The notes under the pieces were generated by a model. The model made no database searches, was not told the DNA's origin, and saw only the letters and a program-made list of their open reading frames with translations. The position numbers were made by a program, and so were the translations under genes. Shown here piece by piece: positions 38,501 to 46,039 of a stretch of 53,437 nt of DNA (positions are counted from its first letter, which is position 1; every line of letters begins with the position of its first letter). The DNA is taken from positions 1 to 53,437 of the forward strand of contig NZ_JAACYI010000024.1 in NCBI RefSeq assembly GCF_009996735.1. Direction: 5' to 3'. This stretch comes from Cellulomonas sp. APG4 (GTDB taxonomy: Bacteria; Actinomycetota; Actinomycetes; Actinomycetales; Cellulomonadaceae).

Positions 38501-39388
38501 CGCGTCCGGGCCCCGCAGCACGAGACCACCGTCGCGTGCGTGCGCGACCCATCCGCCCTGCTCGGCGGTGTCGCCCACCGTGAGCGCGATCGCCGCGGGA
38601 TCGGGCACCAGCGTCGTCCGGCCGCGCCGCCGCCGTCCTGCGAGCCACGGGCCGAGCGCCGTGAGCGGCCCGACGGCGGCGAACGCGAGCAGCACGGGGC
38701 TGCGGAGCAGCGCCGCCAGGCCCACCGAGACGAGGGCGGGGGCGAGCCACACCATGGGCGCGGGAGCCGCGGTCCGCGGGGTCCCCGCGAGGGGTTCGGT
38801 CGGCTGGGTGCTGCCCGCCGACGCCGGCGACCGCGCACCGGGACGCGCAGGCTGCCTGAGCTCGACGAGCGCCGCGCCCGCCCCGTGCCCCACCTTCGTG
38901 CGCTCACCTGGCCGCAGCATGCGTCGGCCCGGTGCGCGACGCAGCGCTGCCGGCACGAGCACGGTCCACGGCGCGGCGCGCCGCACGACGACACCACCCC
39001 GCACGCCGCGCCGGCCGTTCGGGACCGCCGTGCCGTTGGCGCGTGGGACGAGCACCGTGCCGTCGGCGCGTGGGACAAGCACCGTGCCGTCGGCGCGTGG
39101 GACGAGCACCGTGCCTGCGTCGTCCCCCGTCAGCACGGCGACGTGCCACGGCGCGCGCGCCGCCAGCGCCGCGGTGTCCACCCTCGCGCTCTCGGACGCG
39201 CTGAGCGCCGCCCCTGCCACGAGCGGTGGGGTGCCGACCACGTGGGCGTCGTCGAGCACGCGTCCGCCGACGCGCAGCGGCGTTCCGGCGGGCGGACCAC
39301 CCGCCGCGGCGATCGCCTCGCGCGCCTCGCCGAGGGTGCGTCCCGGCTCGAGCTCGAGCTCCCCGCCCGTGTCGATCACCACCCGCAC
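35585..39388 (-). CDS. FtsK/SpoIIIE-type ATPase, EccC/EssC-like, orphan
   Basis: A 1267-residue protein resembling type VII secretion motor ATPases. Residues 1-70 look like a small beta-rich N-terminal domain. A 9-residue DGTVLVPRA repeat sits near 91-122 and two membrane helices lie near 210-250. The first ATPase module has an intact Walker A (GTTGAGKSELLQ, near 518) and Walker B MVVDEL. Modules two (GPPGSGRSTAL, near 861) and three (GPPGTGRTTAL, near 1096) have Arg in place of the Walker Lys, so they probably bind poorly or do not hydrolyse ATP. No WXG100, EccB, EccD or mycosin gene lies within reach. The GTG at 39388 is the last start before the conserved sequence; no ribosome site is visible. 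Confidence 0.82.
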   Translation of the reverse strand: MRVVIDTGGELELEPGRTLGEAREAIAAAGGPPAGTPLRVGGRVLDDAHVVGTPPLVAGAALSASESARVDTAALAARAPWHVAVLTGDDAGTVLVPRADGTVLVPRADGTVLVPRANGTAVPNGRRGVRGGVVVRRAAPWTVLVPAALRRAPGRRMLRPGERTKVGHGAGAALVELRQPARPGARSPASAGSTQPTEPLAGTPRTAAPAPMVWLAPALVSVGLAALLRSPVLLAFAAVGPLTALGPWLAGRRRRGRTTLVPDPAAIALTVGDTAEQGGWVAHARDGGLVLRGPDAHAVARSLMLSHTGPLTLLHPRDEDERWAWARWLVPRLAVARSDGSTRAALARDVTGPHLVVVVRPARVENALEGWGTQRRGPADALVVVAEEPRNGSAPPDAPGPRADDGTADRDVPSWCRWTLGTGPRARLTGPGTDRRLEVWTAGTTWAERTARRLAPAAAPADTGGALPARAALADLLPTEPADLARRWSALGAPTCPIGVGTSGVVELDLRRDGPHALVAGTTGAGKSELLQSLVLGLAHARPPGELAFVLVDYKGGAGFGHCRDLPHVVGTVTDLDENGAARAVHAVRAELRRREQLLAAAGVADLESLRAVDPHAPPALVMVVDELRALVDDMPDAVPALIRIATQGRSLGVHLVLATQRPAGAVNAELRANLALRICLRVADEADSLDVVDAPDAAAIAPACAGRALVRRGPGSPEAVQTAWAAGQPRAARPPARRAPAWREVEWPAHDEATQHGLAAASDDGVDHALTLVRTVRAAARLAGSAAPAAPWLAPLPARISPDDVPRLLAAGAPAHDGPALGTADTGPARDEGLLLGITDLPAERRRGVVRWRPASGPLLVAGPPGSGRSTALRTVAAAALASGHHVHVLHAAARPLALPATVGTVVGADDPRRVQRLADLLSRGHAPAPHVLLVDDVGAVVRALDETTREGGTTLLDQLVRARVPIAVAGLPGDAARLLPHARDLLALGRPDVADTALLGLPAHAPGTRPDASVAGRGRHRGTSGVQVCQVVLADPAAATLPAGTPEPPRLRALPAHVRPDDLPADPPGTLVTVGLGGDEAGAVRLEVAAGALVVGPPGTGRTTALRTLTARLARQGWEVITPPPHRLSTEALGELTVARAAPRALVVDDLDLRLRADPLMEAALETLAEPRGPHVPGTPAPPVLVASSRTEAAATAFRGPLATLRNHAALVLLAPLEPGSREVAGTDLRAEADPAHPRLPGRGVVVERGRVTGVQVADAQAGPP
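39022..39115. repeat. 27-bp tandem repeat inside the FtsK/EccC-like gene
   Basis: Units begin at 39038, 39065 and 39092 (the last about 24 bases), with a degenerate partial copy before them. Written on the plus strand each contains CACCGTGCCGTCGGCGCG then TGGGAC. In frame on the minus strand they encode three turns of DGTVLVPRA. Confidence 0.9.
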
Positions 39389-39530
39389 GGGAGGAAGTCT
39401 GCGTACGGCGTCGGCCTCGGGTCGGCGTGGGCCGTGGCGGCTGGGGACAGGCGGTACGCCTCGCGGTCCGTGGGGACACGGCCGGCCGCACCGCGCCACG
39501 GGTGCCGCCGCACGGTGTCGCGGCACGCAC

Positions 39531-39573
39531 GAGGGCCGGCGCGCGGGCCCCTCCTGGCCGCGCACCGGCCCTC
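39531..39573 (-). terminator. Hairpin after the ABC permease gene
   Basis: GAGGGCCGG at 39531-39539 pairs with CCGGCCCTC at 39565-39573. It lies just beyond the permease stop on the minus strand. The rest of the 39389-39613 gap shows no gene. Confidence 0.5.
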
Positions 39574-39613
39574 CTCGAGCGACGCCGCGGACCCCCGACC
39601 GCGGCGCCGTGGC

Positions 39614-42196
39614 TCAGTCGACCGCGAGCGCCTCCACGGGGGAGGTGCGCGCCGCCGAGCGACCGGGCAGCACCGAGGCGAGCAGCCCCGCGAGCACCGC
39701 GACCACGAGCACGAGGCCCAGGTGGGCCCACGGCACGACGAGCGACACGTCGGCGAGCTCGCCGAGCAGCGTCCACGCCCCGGCCCACCCGTAGACGAGG
39801 CCCAGGAGCGACCCCACGAGCGCACCGACCAGCGCGATGAGCACGCCCTCGACGGCGAGCGTGCTGCGCAGCTGACGCCGTGACAGCCCGATCGCGCGCA
39901 GGGTCGCGGACTCGCGCCTGCGCTCGATCACCGAGAGCGAGAGCGTGTTGGCGACGCCCACCAGGGCGATCACCACGGCCACGCCGAGCAGGCCCACGAC
40001 CACCGCCAGCAGGGTGTCGACCACCCGCTGGTAGAAGGCGCGCTCGACGGCCGCCCCGGCGGTCGACACGGCCAGCTCCGTGTCAGCGGCGGTGTCCGCG
40101 ATGGTGGTCACGAGCTCGGAGGCCGAGTCGAGATCGTCGAGCGTGAGCCACAGGGCGTTCGCGGGAGCACCCGGGGCGATCTCGTCCAGGGTGTCCTTCG
40201 TCAGCAGCACGGCGTCGGCCTCGAACGACGTCGTGACGACGTCCAGGGTGAGCTCTCCGCTGCTGCCGCTGATGGTGACGGTGCCGCTCTCGGGGATCCC
40301 GTACCAGCGCGTGACCTGCTCGGGCACGAGCACCGTGCCGTCCGTGAGCCCGTCGACGTGCTCGGGGGCACGCATGAGCTCACGCACCTCGTCGAGCTCG
40401 ACGCCCTGGGCGGTCACGCTCATCGGCGCGTCGCCGCCGTCGGGCCAGGTGACCTCGACCGGTGCACCCGTGAGCAGGCTCGTGGCACCCACGCCGTCGA
40501 GCTCGGAGACCGTCGTGACGAACCCTTCGGGCAGGCCGTCGCGGGTGACCTCGGGGGCCGCCCCGGTCACGGCCACGTCGACGGCGAACCGCTCGTCGAG
40601 CGTCCGGTCGAGCGCGACCCGCGTGGTCGCGGCACCCGTCGCCATCATCGCGACGAGCGTCACGCCGATGAGCAGGGCCGCACTCGTGGCCGACGTGCGC
40701 CGCGGGTTGCGGATGCTGTTGGCCGCGGCGAGGCGCGCGGGCGGGCCGCCGAGCCGCGCGGCCCCGCGGCCGAGCAGGCCGACCACGCGCGGCACCCAGA
40801 ACACCGCTCCGACGAGCACCCCGACGAACGAGACCGCGCCGCCGAGCACGGCGATGCCGAGGCCGAGCATCGGGTCGATCGAGACCGCGAGCATGCCGAG
40901 CACGAGACCGGCGGTCCCGCCCACCACGAGCAGGCCGGCGAACCAGGCGCGCACGCGCCCGCCGCGCTCGGCGAGCCGCGGCGCGGTGACCGGTGCGAGC
41001 GCCGCGAGGGGCGAGACGCGTGTCGCGGCCCGGGCCGGGGTGAGCGAGGCGCCCACGGTCACGATCACGCCCGCGAGGAGCGGGACGACGACGGCGGCCA
41101 CGGACGGCGTGATGGTCGCGGGCACCGGCACGTCGGTGCTGCTGCCGAGGATGGCCAGGACCACCTGGATGACGCCCGCGCCGACCAGCAGCCCCGTGAG
41201 CGACGCGGCGACGCCGAGCAGCAGCGCCTCGACCACCACCGAGCGGCGCAGCTGCCGCCTGTCGGCGCCCACGCAGCGCAGCAGCGCGAGGGTGCGCGTG
41301 CGCTGGGCGACGAGCACCTGGAACGTGTTGGCGATGACGAGCGCCGCGACGAGCAGGGCGACCGCCCCGAAGGCGAGGACGACGCTGGTCAGGCCGCGGG
41401 TCTGGCCCGTCAGCTCCTCGAGCAGCGCCATCGCGTGCTCGTCCTGCGTGCGGACGATCGCGTCGGTGCCTTCGAGCGCCGCACGCGCGGCGTCCTGGGT
41501 CGCACCGACGTCGCTCCCGGGCGCCAGGGCCATGAGGGCGAGGTCGAGGTACGCCGTCTCGTCGCTGCTCCCGGTGAGCCCGGCCCACGCGTCGAAGGTC
41601 GTGTCGCTCACGATCGCGTCCCCGGGCATGCCCAGCACCTCGGCCGCTCCGTCCTCGAGCACGCCGACGACGGTCAGCCGTTCCTTGCGCACCTCGGTCG
41701 TCGTGGTCCCGTCGGCAGCCGCCGGATCCTCGGTGAAGGCGGTCACCAGGCTCGTGACGGTGTCGCCGAGCCCGACCTCGAGCCGGTCGGCGAGCGAACC
41801 GGGGAGCGCGACCTCGGAGCCGGACGACGGCAGGCGACCCTCGGCCGGGTTCGAGGACTCCAGGCGCGGGTGCACGGCCTCCGTGCGCACGCCGGTCCAG
41901 GCGACGCCGCCGGGACCGGCCATCTCGACGCCGAGCACGTGCTCGGTGCCGACAGCGTCGACGCCGGGGACCTCGCGCAGCGCGTCGAGCTCGGTGGGCG
42001 TGAGCCCCGCGTTCGAGAGCACGACGAGGTCGGCGTCGGCGAAGGTCGTGGTGAGCGCGTCGTACGTGGTGCGGGTCAGTGCGTTGCCCGCGAGCAGCGT
42101 CGCGGTGAGGAACGCGGTCCCGATCGCGATCGCGACCCCTGCCGCCGCGAGCCTGCCGAGGCTGCGGCGCATCTGGGCCAGGGTGAGGCGCAGCAT
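39614..42196 (-). CDS. ABC transporter permease, MacB/FtsX type
   Basis: An 860-residue membrane protein with two FtsX-type halves. An N-terminal helix (VAIAIGTAFLTATLLAG near 20) and a large extracytoplasmic domain lead to three helices at about 280-405. A middle helix pair near 440-490, a second extracytoplasmic region and three C-terminal helices near 735-850 follow, the last part carrying RESATLRAIGLSRRQLR and ending ARTSPVEALAVD. Such exporters move peptides, lipids or antibiotics by mechanotransmission. The ATG overlaps the ATPase stop as ATGA. Confidence 0.9.
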   Translation of the reverse strand: MLRLTLAQMRRSLGRLAAAGVAIAIGTAFLTATLLAGNALTRTTYDALTTTFADADLVVLSNAGLTPTELDALREVPGVDAVGTEHVLGVEMAGPGGVAWTGVRTEAVHPRLESSNPAEGRLPSSGSEVALPGSLADRLEVGLGDTVTSLVTAFTEDPAAADGTTTTEVRKERLTVVGVLEDGAAEVLGMPGDAIVSDTTFDAWAGLTGSSDETAYLDLALMALAPGSDVGATQDAARAALEGTDAIVRTQDEHAMALLEELTGQTRGLTSVVLAFGAVALLVAALVIANTFQVLVAQRTRTLALLRCVGADRRQLRRSVVVEALLLGVAASLTGLLVGAGVIQVVLAILGSSTDVPVPATITPSVAAVVVPLLAGVIVTVGASLTPARAATRVSPLAALAPVTAPRLAERGGRVRAWFAGLLVVGGTAGLVLGMLAVSIDPMLGLGIAVLGGAVSFVGVLVGAVFWVPRVVGLLGRGAARLGGPPARLAAANSIRNPRRTSATSAALLIGVTLVAMMATGAATTRVALDRTLDERFAVDVAVTGAAPEVTRDGLPEGFVTTVSELDGVGATSLLTGAPVEVTWPDGGDAPMSVTAQGVELDEVRELMRAPEHVDGLTDGTVLVPEQVTRWYGIPESGTVTISGSSGELTLDVVTTSFEADAVLLTKDTLDEIAPGAPANALWLTLDDLDSASELVTTIADTAADTELAVSTAGAAVERAFYQRVVDTLLAVVVGLLGVAVVIALVGVANTLSLSVIERRRESATLRAIGLSRRQLRSTLAVEGVLIALVGALVGSLLGLVYGWAGAWTLLGELADVSLVVPWAHLGLVLVVAVLAGLLASVLPGRSAARTSPVEALAVD

Positions 42197-42999
42197 CAGC
42201 GCACCGCCGGCTCGTCGAGCGAACGCAGCGCGTCGAGACCCGCGAGCACGGACTCGGGCGTGGGCGAGGAGATGTCGCCCGCGATGCGCCCGTCCGCGAT
42301 CATCACGACGCGGTCCGCGTACGCGGCCGCCGACGGGTCGTGCGTGACCATGATGATGGTGCGGCCCAGCTCGCGGACCGAGCGGCGCAGGAAGCTGAGT
42401 ACCTGGGCGCCGGAGCGGGAGTCGAGGTTGCCCGTGGGCTCGTCGGCGAAGACGACCTCGGGCTTGGCGATGAGGGCGCGCGCGATCGCGACGCGCTGCT
42501 GCTGGCCGCCCGAGAGCTGGCTGGGGCGGTGCGTGAGCCGGTCGGCGATGCCGAGCGTGTCCGCGAGCGTCGCGAACCACGTGCGGTCCACCGCGGTGCC
42601 GGCGAGCTCGAGGGGCAGCAGGATGTTCTGCTCGGCCGTGAACATCGGCAGCAGGTTGAAGGACTGGAAGACGAAGCCGATGCGGTCGCGGCGCAGCTCG
42701 GTGAGCTGCTGGTCGCCCAGCGTCGTCACGTCGGTCGTGCCGAGCCACGCCTGGCCCGCGGTCGCCTGGTCGAGGCCCGCGAGCAGGTGCATGAGCGTCG
42801 ACTTGCCCGAGCCCGACGGGCCCATGATGGCCGTGAAGGCCCCCGCCTCGAAGTCGATGTCGACCCCGGCGAGCGCGTGCACCGCGGCCTCACCGCTGCC
42901 GTAGGTCTTGCGCAGGCCGCGCGCGCGGACGGCGGTCGCGCCGTCGTGCTCGCGCGGGGCGCCCGACGGGGCCGGGGTCGTGCTGGGGCTGAGGTCCAC
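42196..42999 (-). CDS. ABC transporter ATP-binding protein, MacB/LolD type
   Basis: ATPase of the MacB/LolD family, 267 aa. Walker A GPSGSGKST near 61, Q-loop VFQSFNLLP near 111, signature LSGGQQQRVAIARAL near 159, Walker B VVFADEPTGNLDS near 178 and a switch His in MVTHDP near 214. The GTG at 42999 is chosen over an upstream one because AGGAG lies five bases before it. It pairs with the permease by ATGA overlap. A TAGCGT box and paired TCCCGTGG repeats lie upstream, beside a NarL-type two-component system. Confidence 0.93.
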   Translation of the reverse strand: MDLSPSTTPAPSGAPREHDGATAVRARGLRKTYGSGEAAVHALAGVDIDFEAGAFTAIMGPSGSGKSTLMHLLAGLDQATAGQAWLGTTDVTTLGDQQLTELRRDRIGFVFQSFNLLPMFTAEQNILLPLELAGTAVDRTWFATLADTLGIADRLTHRPSQLSGGQQQRVAIARALIAKPEVVFADEPTGNLDSRSGAQVLSFLRRSVRELGRTIIMVTHDPSAAAYADRVVMIADGRIAGDISSPTPESVLAGLDALRSLDEPAVR

Positions 43000-43033
43000 G
43001 GTGTCTCCTGGTGCTCGTTCGTTCACGACGACG

Positions 43034-43039
43034 ACGCTA
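43034..43039 (-). promoter_or_regulatory. -10 element for the ABC transporter operon
   Basis: Minus-strand TAGCGT (TANNNT) lies 34 bases before the ATPase start, which gives a short leader containing the ribosome site. Confidence 0.4.
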
Positions 43040-43078
43040 CGGACGGTCGGGGAGCGGGCGCGTCGGGCCGCGGCATGG

Positions 43079-43106
43079 TCCCGTGGGAGGGCGTGTCATC
43101 CCGTGG
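43079..43106. promoter_or_regulatory. Direct TCCCGTGG repeats upstream of the ABC operon promoter
   Basis: TCCCGTGG occurs at 43079-43086 and 43099-43106, 20 bases apart (about two helical turns), some 40 bases upstream of the -10 box. The response regulator encoded next door is a possible ligand. Confidence 0.4.
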
Positions 43107-43187
43107 TCGGACGGCGCGTCAGCCCGGAGGGTCGGCGTCGGCGTGGCCCACGGTGACCCGGGTGGCGCCGCGCCTGCGGCCGGTCGC

Positions 43188-43883
43188 TCACGAACCCGGG
43201 CGGACCAGCCCCGACTCGTAGGCGGCGACGACGGCCTGGACCCTGTCGCGCGCGCCGAGCTTGGCCAGGATGCGCCCGACGTGCGTCTTCACGGTGGCCT
43301 CGGCGACGAACAGGTCGTGGCCGATCTCGGTGTTGGAACGGCCGCGCGCCATGAGCACGAGCACCTCGCGCTCGCGGTCCGTCAGCTCGTCCATGCCCGG
43401 GTGGGGGGTCGCGGGGGCGTCGTCGGGCAGGGCCGTCACCAGGTGCTCGAGCAGACGCCTGGTCGACGACGGCGCGATCACCGCGTCGCCCGCGTGCACG
43501 GTCCGGATCGCCGCGAGCATCTCCTCGGGCGGCGCGTCCTTGAGCAGGAACCCGCTCGCACCGGCCTTGATCGCGGCAAGCACGTACTCGTCGAGGTCGA
43601 ACGTCGTGAGCACGATCACCCGCGGGGCTGGTCGGGCGTCGGTGCCGCCGGCCGTGAGCTGCTCGGTCGCCGCCAGGCCGTCCAGGTGCGGCATCCGCAC
43701 GTCCATGAGGACGACGTCGGCGCGCACCGCGGCGAGCCGGTGCAGCGCCTCGCGTCCGTCGCCCGCCTCGGTCACCACCTCGAGGTCCGGCTGGGAGTCG
43801 ATCACCATGCGGAAGCCCGCGCGCACCAGCTGCTGGTCGTCCACGAGCGCCACCCGGATGGCGGCGAGGGGCTGCTCGGTCAC
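43188..43883 (-). CDS. NarL/LuxR-family response regulator
   Basis: A 231-residue regulator. The receiver domain (1-130) has VALVDDQQLVRAG near 10, phospho-acceptor Asp in DVVLMDVRMPHLDG near 60, LTTFD near 92 and the Lys of LLKDAPPEEML near 114. The LuxR-type HTH (about 163-225) has LTDREREVLVLMARGRSNTEIGHDLFVAEATVKTHV. The GTG overlaps the kinase stop by GTGA. It probably controls the neighbouring ABC exporter, like LiaR/DesR-type systems; this is inferred from position. Confidence 0.93.
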   Translation of the reverse strand: MTEQPLAAIRVALVDDQQLVRAGFRMVIDSQPDLEVVTEAGDGREALHRLAAVRADVVLMDVRMPHLDGLAATEQLTAGGTDARPAPRVIVLTTFDLDEYVLAAIKAGASGFLLKDAPPEEMLAAIRTVHAGDAVIAPSSTRRLLEHLVTALPDDAPATPHPGMDELTDREREVLVLMARGRSNTEIGHDLFVAEATVKTHVGRILAKLGARDRVQAVVAAYESGLVRPGS

Positions 43884-45163
43884 GACGACTCCTCGAGGGC
43901 GGGGATGGGGATCTCGGCGCGCACACGGTACCCACCGCCGGGACGCGGCCCCACGGTCAGGGTGCCGCCGAGCATCGCGGCGCGCTCGCGCATGCCGAGC
44001 ACGCCCTGGCCGGCGCCGTCCGACTCGGCGTCGGCCGCCGCCCCCCGGCCGTCGTCGGTCACCTCGAGCACGAGGGACCGAGCGGTCCACTGCACGAGCA
44101 CGGTCGCGGTGGGCTCGGGCCCGGCGTGCTTGAGGATGTTGGTGAGCGACTCCTGGCAGATCCGGTAGACCGTGAGGCCTGTCCCCGGCGGCAGCGGTCG
44201 CGCGACTCCCATCCGCACGAGCGAGATCCGCACCCCTGAGCCGCGCACCTGCTCCACGAGCGTCTCGACGTCGCCGACGGCAGGCTGGGGGACCAGGTCG
44301 GCAGGGCCCTGCGGCGCGGGCGGTGGCTGGGACGCGCCGCGCGGGGTCGAGACCGAGGGCACCGCCTCGCCGGTCCGCTCGGCCGTGCGCTCGCCGTTCT
44401 CGGTGGGGCGCAGCACGCCGAGGAGCCGTCGCATGTCGGCGAGGGCGGCACGCCCGGTCTCGCCGATCGTGGTGAGGGAGCGCGTCGCGGCGTCCGGGTC
44501 CTGCGCGGCCGCGTACCGGCCGCCGTCGGCCTGCGCGATGATCACCGAGAGCGAGTGGGCCACGATGTCGTGCATCTCGCGCGCGATCCGCGCGCGCTCG
44601 GCCGCCGTCGCGATGCGCGCCTGCTGGTCCCGCTCGACCTCGAGGCGTCGGGCACGGTCGCGCAGCGAGTCGACCATCTCGCGGCGGGACCTGCGCACGA
44701 GCCCGATCGCGAACGTCGCGACGGCGCACAGGCTGTACACGATCGTGAGGCCCAGGCCCGCGTCGAGGCCCACGCCCTGCAGCGCGAGGGCGCCGACGCC
44801 CGCCGAGCCGGCGAGCGCGCCCAGGATCGCCGTGCGGTAGGCCCACCGCGGGCCGTGCACCGTGACGGAGTAGAGCGCGACGAGCACGAGCAGGTCCGCC
44901 GGGAAGATCAGGTCGACGCCGATGACGAGCTGGAACAGCCCCACCGTGAAGACCGCCGCGGCGGACGCCGCGGGACGCACGCGTCGCCAGGCGAGGGCGA
45001 CGCACATGCCGAGGGCGATCCACGGCGCCGCGGGGGTGCCGTACGTGGTGTCGAACGTCGCCGAGGCCGGCACCACGACCAGCGCGGTGAGCGCGGCCCA
45101 GGCCGCGTCGACCGTGAACCGGTTCGTCTCGTCCCACGCGCCGACGCGCTCCCACCACCGCAC
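43880..45163 (-). CDS. NarL-type sensor histidine kinase (HisKA_3)
   Basis: A 427-residue membrane kinase. Four to five hydrophobic segments at about 18-150 form the sensor, with very short outside loops as in intramembrane-sensing kinases. The HisKA_3 helix has AERARIAREMHDIVAHSLSVIIAQADGG near 180-207 with the phospho-His. A Pro-rich linker follows near 250-280, and the HATPase domain ends with DDGRGAAAD and GQGVLGMRERAAMLGG. The GTG at 45163 follows TACGCT by six bases; the longer open frame upstream is antisense to the next promoter region. Confidence 0.92.
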   Translation of the reverse strand: MRWWERVGAWDETNRFTVDAAWAALTALVVVPASATFDTTYGTPAAPWIALGMCVALAWRRVRPAASAAAVFTVGLFQLVIGVDLIFPADLLVLVALYSVTVHGPRWAYRTAILGALAGSAGVGALALQGVGLDAGLGLTIVYSLCAVATFAIGLVRRSRREMVDSLRDRARRLEVERDQQARIATAAERARIAREMHDIVAHSLSVIIAQADGGRYAAAQDPDAATRSLTTIGETGRAALADMRRLLGVLRPTENGERTAERTGEAVPSVSTPRGASQPPPAPQGPADLVPQPAVGDVETLVEQVRGSGVRISLVRMGVARPLPPGTGLTVYRICQESLTNILKHAGPEPTATVLVQWTARSLVLEVTDDGRGAAADAESDGAGQGVLGMRERAAMLGGTLTVGPRPGGGYRVRAEIPIPALEESS

Positions 45164-45169
45164 CGCGCC

Positions 45170-45175
45170 AGCGTA
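45170..45175 (-). promoter_or_regulatory. -10 element of a leaderless promoter for the HisKA_3 kinase operon
   Basis: Minus-strand TACGCT, then GGCGCG, then GTG. A GGGCCGG-GCG-CCGGCCC palindrome at 45177-45193 sits directly upstream. Confidence 0.5.
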
Positions 45176-45309
45176 GGGGCCGGGCGCCGGCCCGGGATCG
45201 GACCGTGGGCCGACCCTCGCTCCACCCCCGGGACTACGAGCGGCCACGGGCGTCGCGGAGCCCGGAGCCAGGCGGCGCAGAAGTCCCGACAGGGCGTCGC
45301 GGCGTCCCA

Positions 45310-45337
45310 CCACACCGTGATCGGGTGTGGCTAGCAT
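45310..45337 (+). promoter_or_regulatory. Promoter and inverted repeat for the OmpR-type system
   Basis: CCACACC at 45310-45316 and GGTGTGG at 45324-45330 form a perfect inverted repeat with a seven-base spacer, followed at once by TAGCAT (45332-45337) as a -10 box seven bases before the ATG. The repeat is placed where a bound regulator would control its own promoter. Nothing else was seen in the 45164-45344 gap. Confidence 0.5.
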
Positions 45338-45344
45338 GGCCCCC

Positions 45345-46025
45345 ATGACCCAGGTTCTCTTGGCAGAGGATGACCCGGCCATTGCCGAGCCGTTGGCGCG
45401 GGCCCTCGGCCGAGAGGGGTACGACGTGGTCGTGCAAGGCACGGGTCAAGGCGCGATCGACTCCGCCTCTGGTGCGGACATGGTGATCCTGGACCTGGGC
45501 CTGCCGGACATGGACGGCCTCGACGTCGCGCGGTGGATCCGGAACCAGGGCCTGACCACCCCGGTGCTCGTGCTCACGGCGCGTGCCGACGAGGTGGATC
45601 TCGTGGTGGGCCTCGACGCGGGTGCGGACGACTACGTGACCAAGCCCTTCCGCCTGGCCGAGCTCCTCGCGCGCGTGCGCGCGCTGCTGCGCAGGTCACA
45701 CACCGACGGCACCGAGGAGGACGAGGTCGCGGCGCAGAACGTGCGTCTCGACCTCGCCGCGCACCGTGCGTTCCAGGGCGAGCGTGAGCTGCATCTGACG
45801 GCGAAGGAGTTCGACCTGCTGCGCGTGCTCGTGCGCGAGGCAGGCTCGGTGGTGTCGCGCGACCAGCTCATGCGCGACGTGTGGGGCTCGGACCCGAGCG
45901 GCTCGACCAAGACGCTCGACATGCACGTGTCGTGGCTGCGCCGCAAGCTCGGCGACGACGCGAACTCGCCGCGCTACATCTCGACCGTGCGGGGCATGGG
46001 CTTCCGGTTCGAGACCGGCACGTGA
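45345..46025 (+). CDS. OmpR/PhoB-family response regulator
   Basis: A 226-residue regulator. Receiver domain: LLAEDDPAIAEPLARAL at 5-21, phospho-Asp in MVILDLGLPDMDGLDVA near 50, LTARADEVD near 78 and the Lys of DDYVTKPFRLAELLARVRALLRR near 98-120. The winged-helix DNA-binding domain fills 130-225 (HLTAKEFDLLRVLV, RDQLMRDVWG, KTLDMHVSWLRRKLGD, ISTVRGMGFRF). The third in-frame start (ATG 45345) is chosen because the earlier two overlap the promoter. Its kinase partner follows 14 bases downstream. Confidence 0.93.
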   Translation: MTQVLLAEDDPAIAEPLARALGREGYDVVVQGTGQGAIDSASGADMVILDLGLPDMDGLDVARWIRNQGLTTPVLVLTARADEVDLVVGLDAGADDYVTKPFRLAELLARVRALLRRSHTDGTEEDEVAAQNVRLDLAAHRAFQGERELHLTAKEFDLLRVLVREAGSVVSRDQLMRDVWGSDPSGSTKTLDMHVSWLRRKLGDDANSPRYISTVRGMGFRFETGT

Positions 46026-46039
46026 CGGGCTGACGCGCC

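Noticed and set aside
35585-39388. Full type VII secretion locus
   Set aside because: Only the ATPase is present; the neighbours are a small membrane protein, an ABC exporter and WhiB1.
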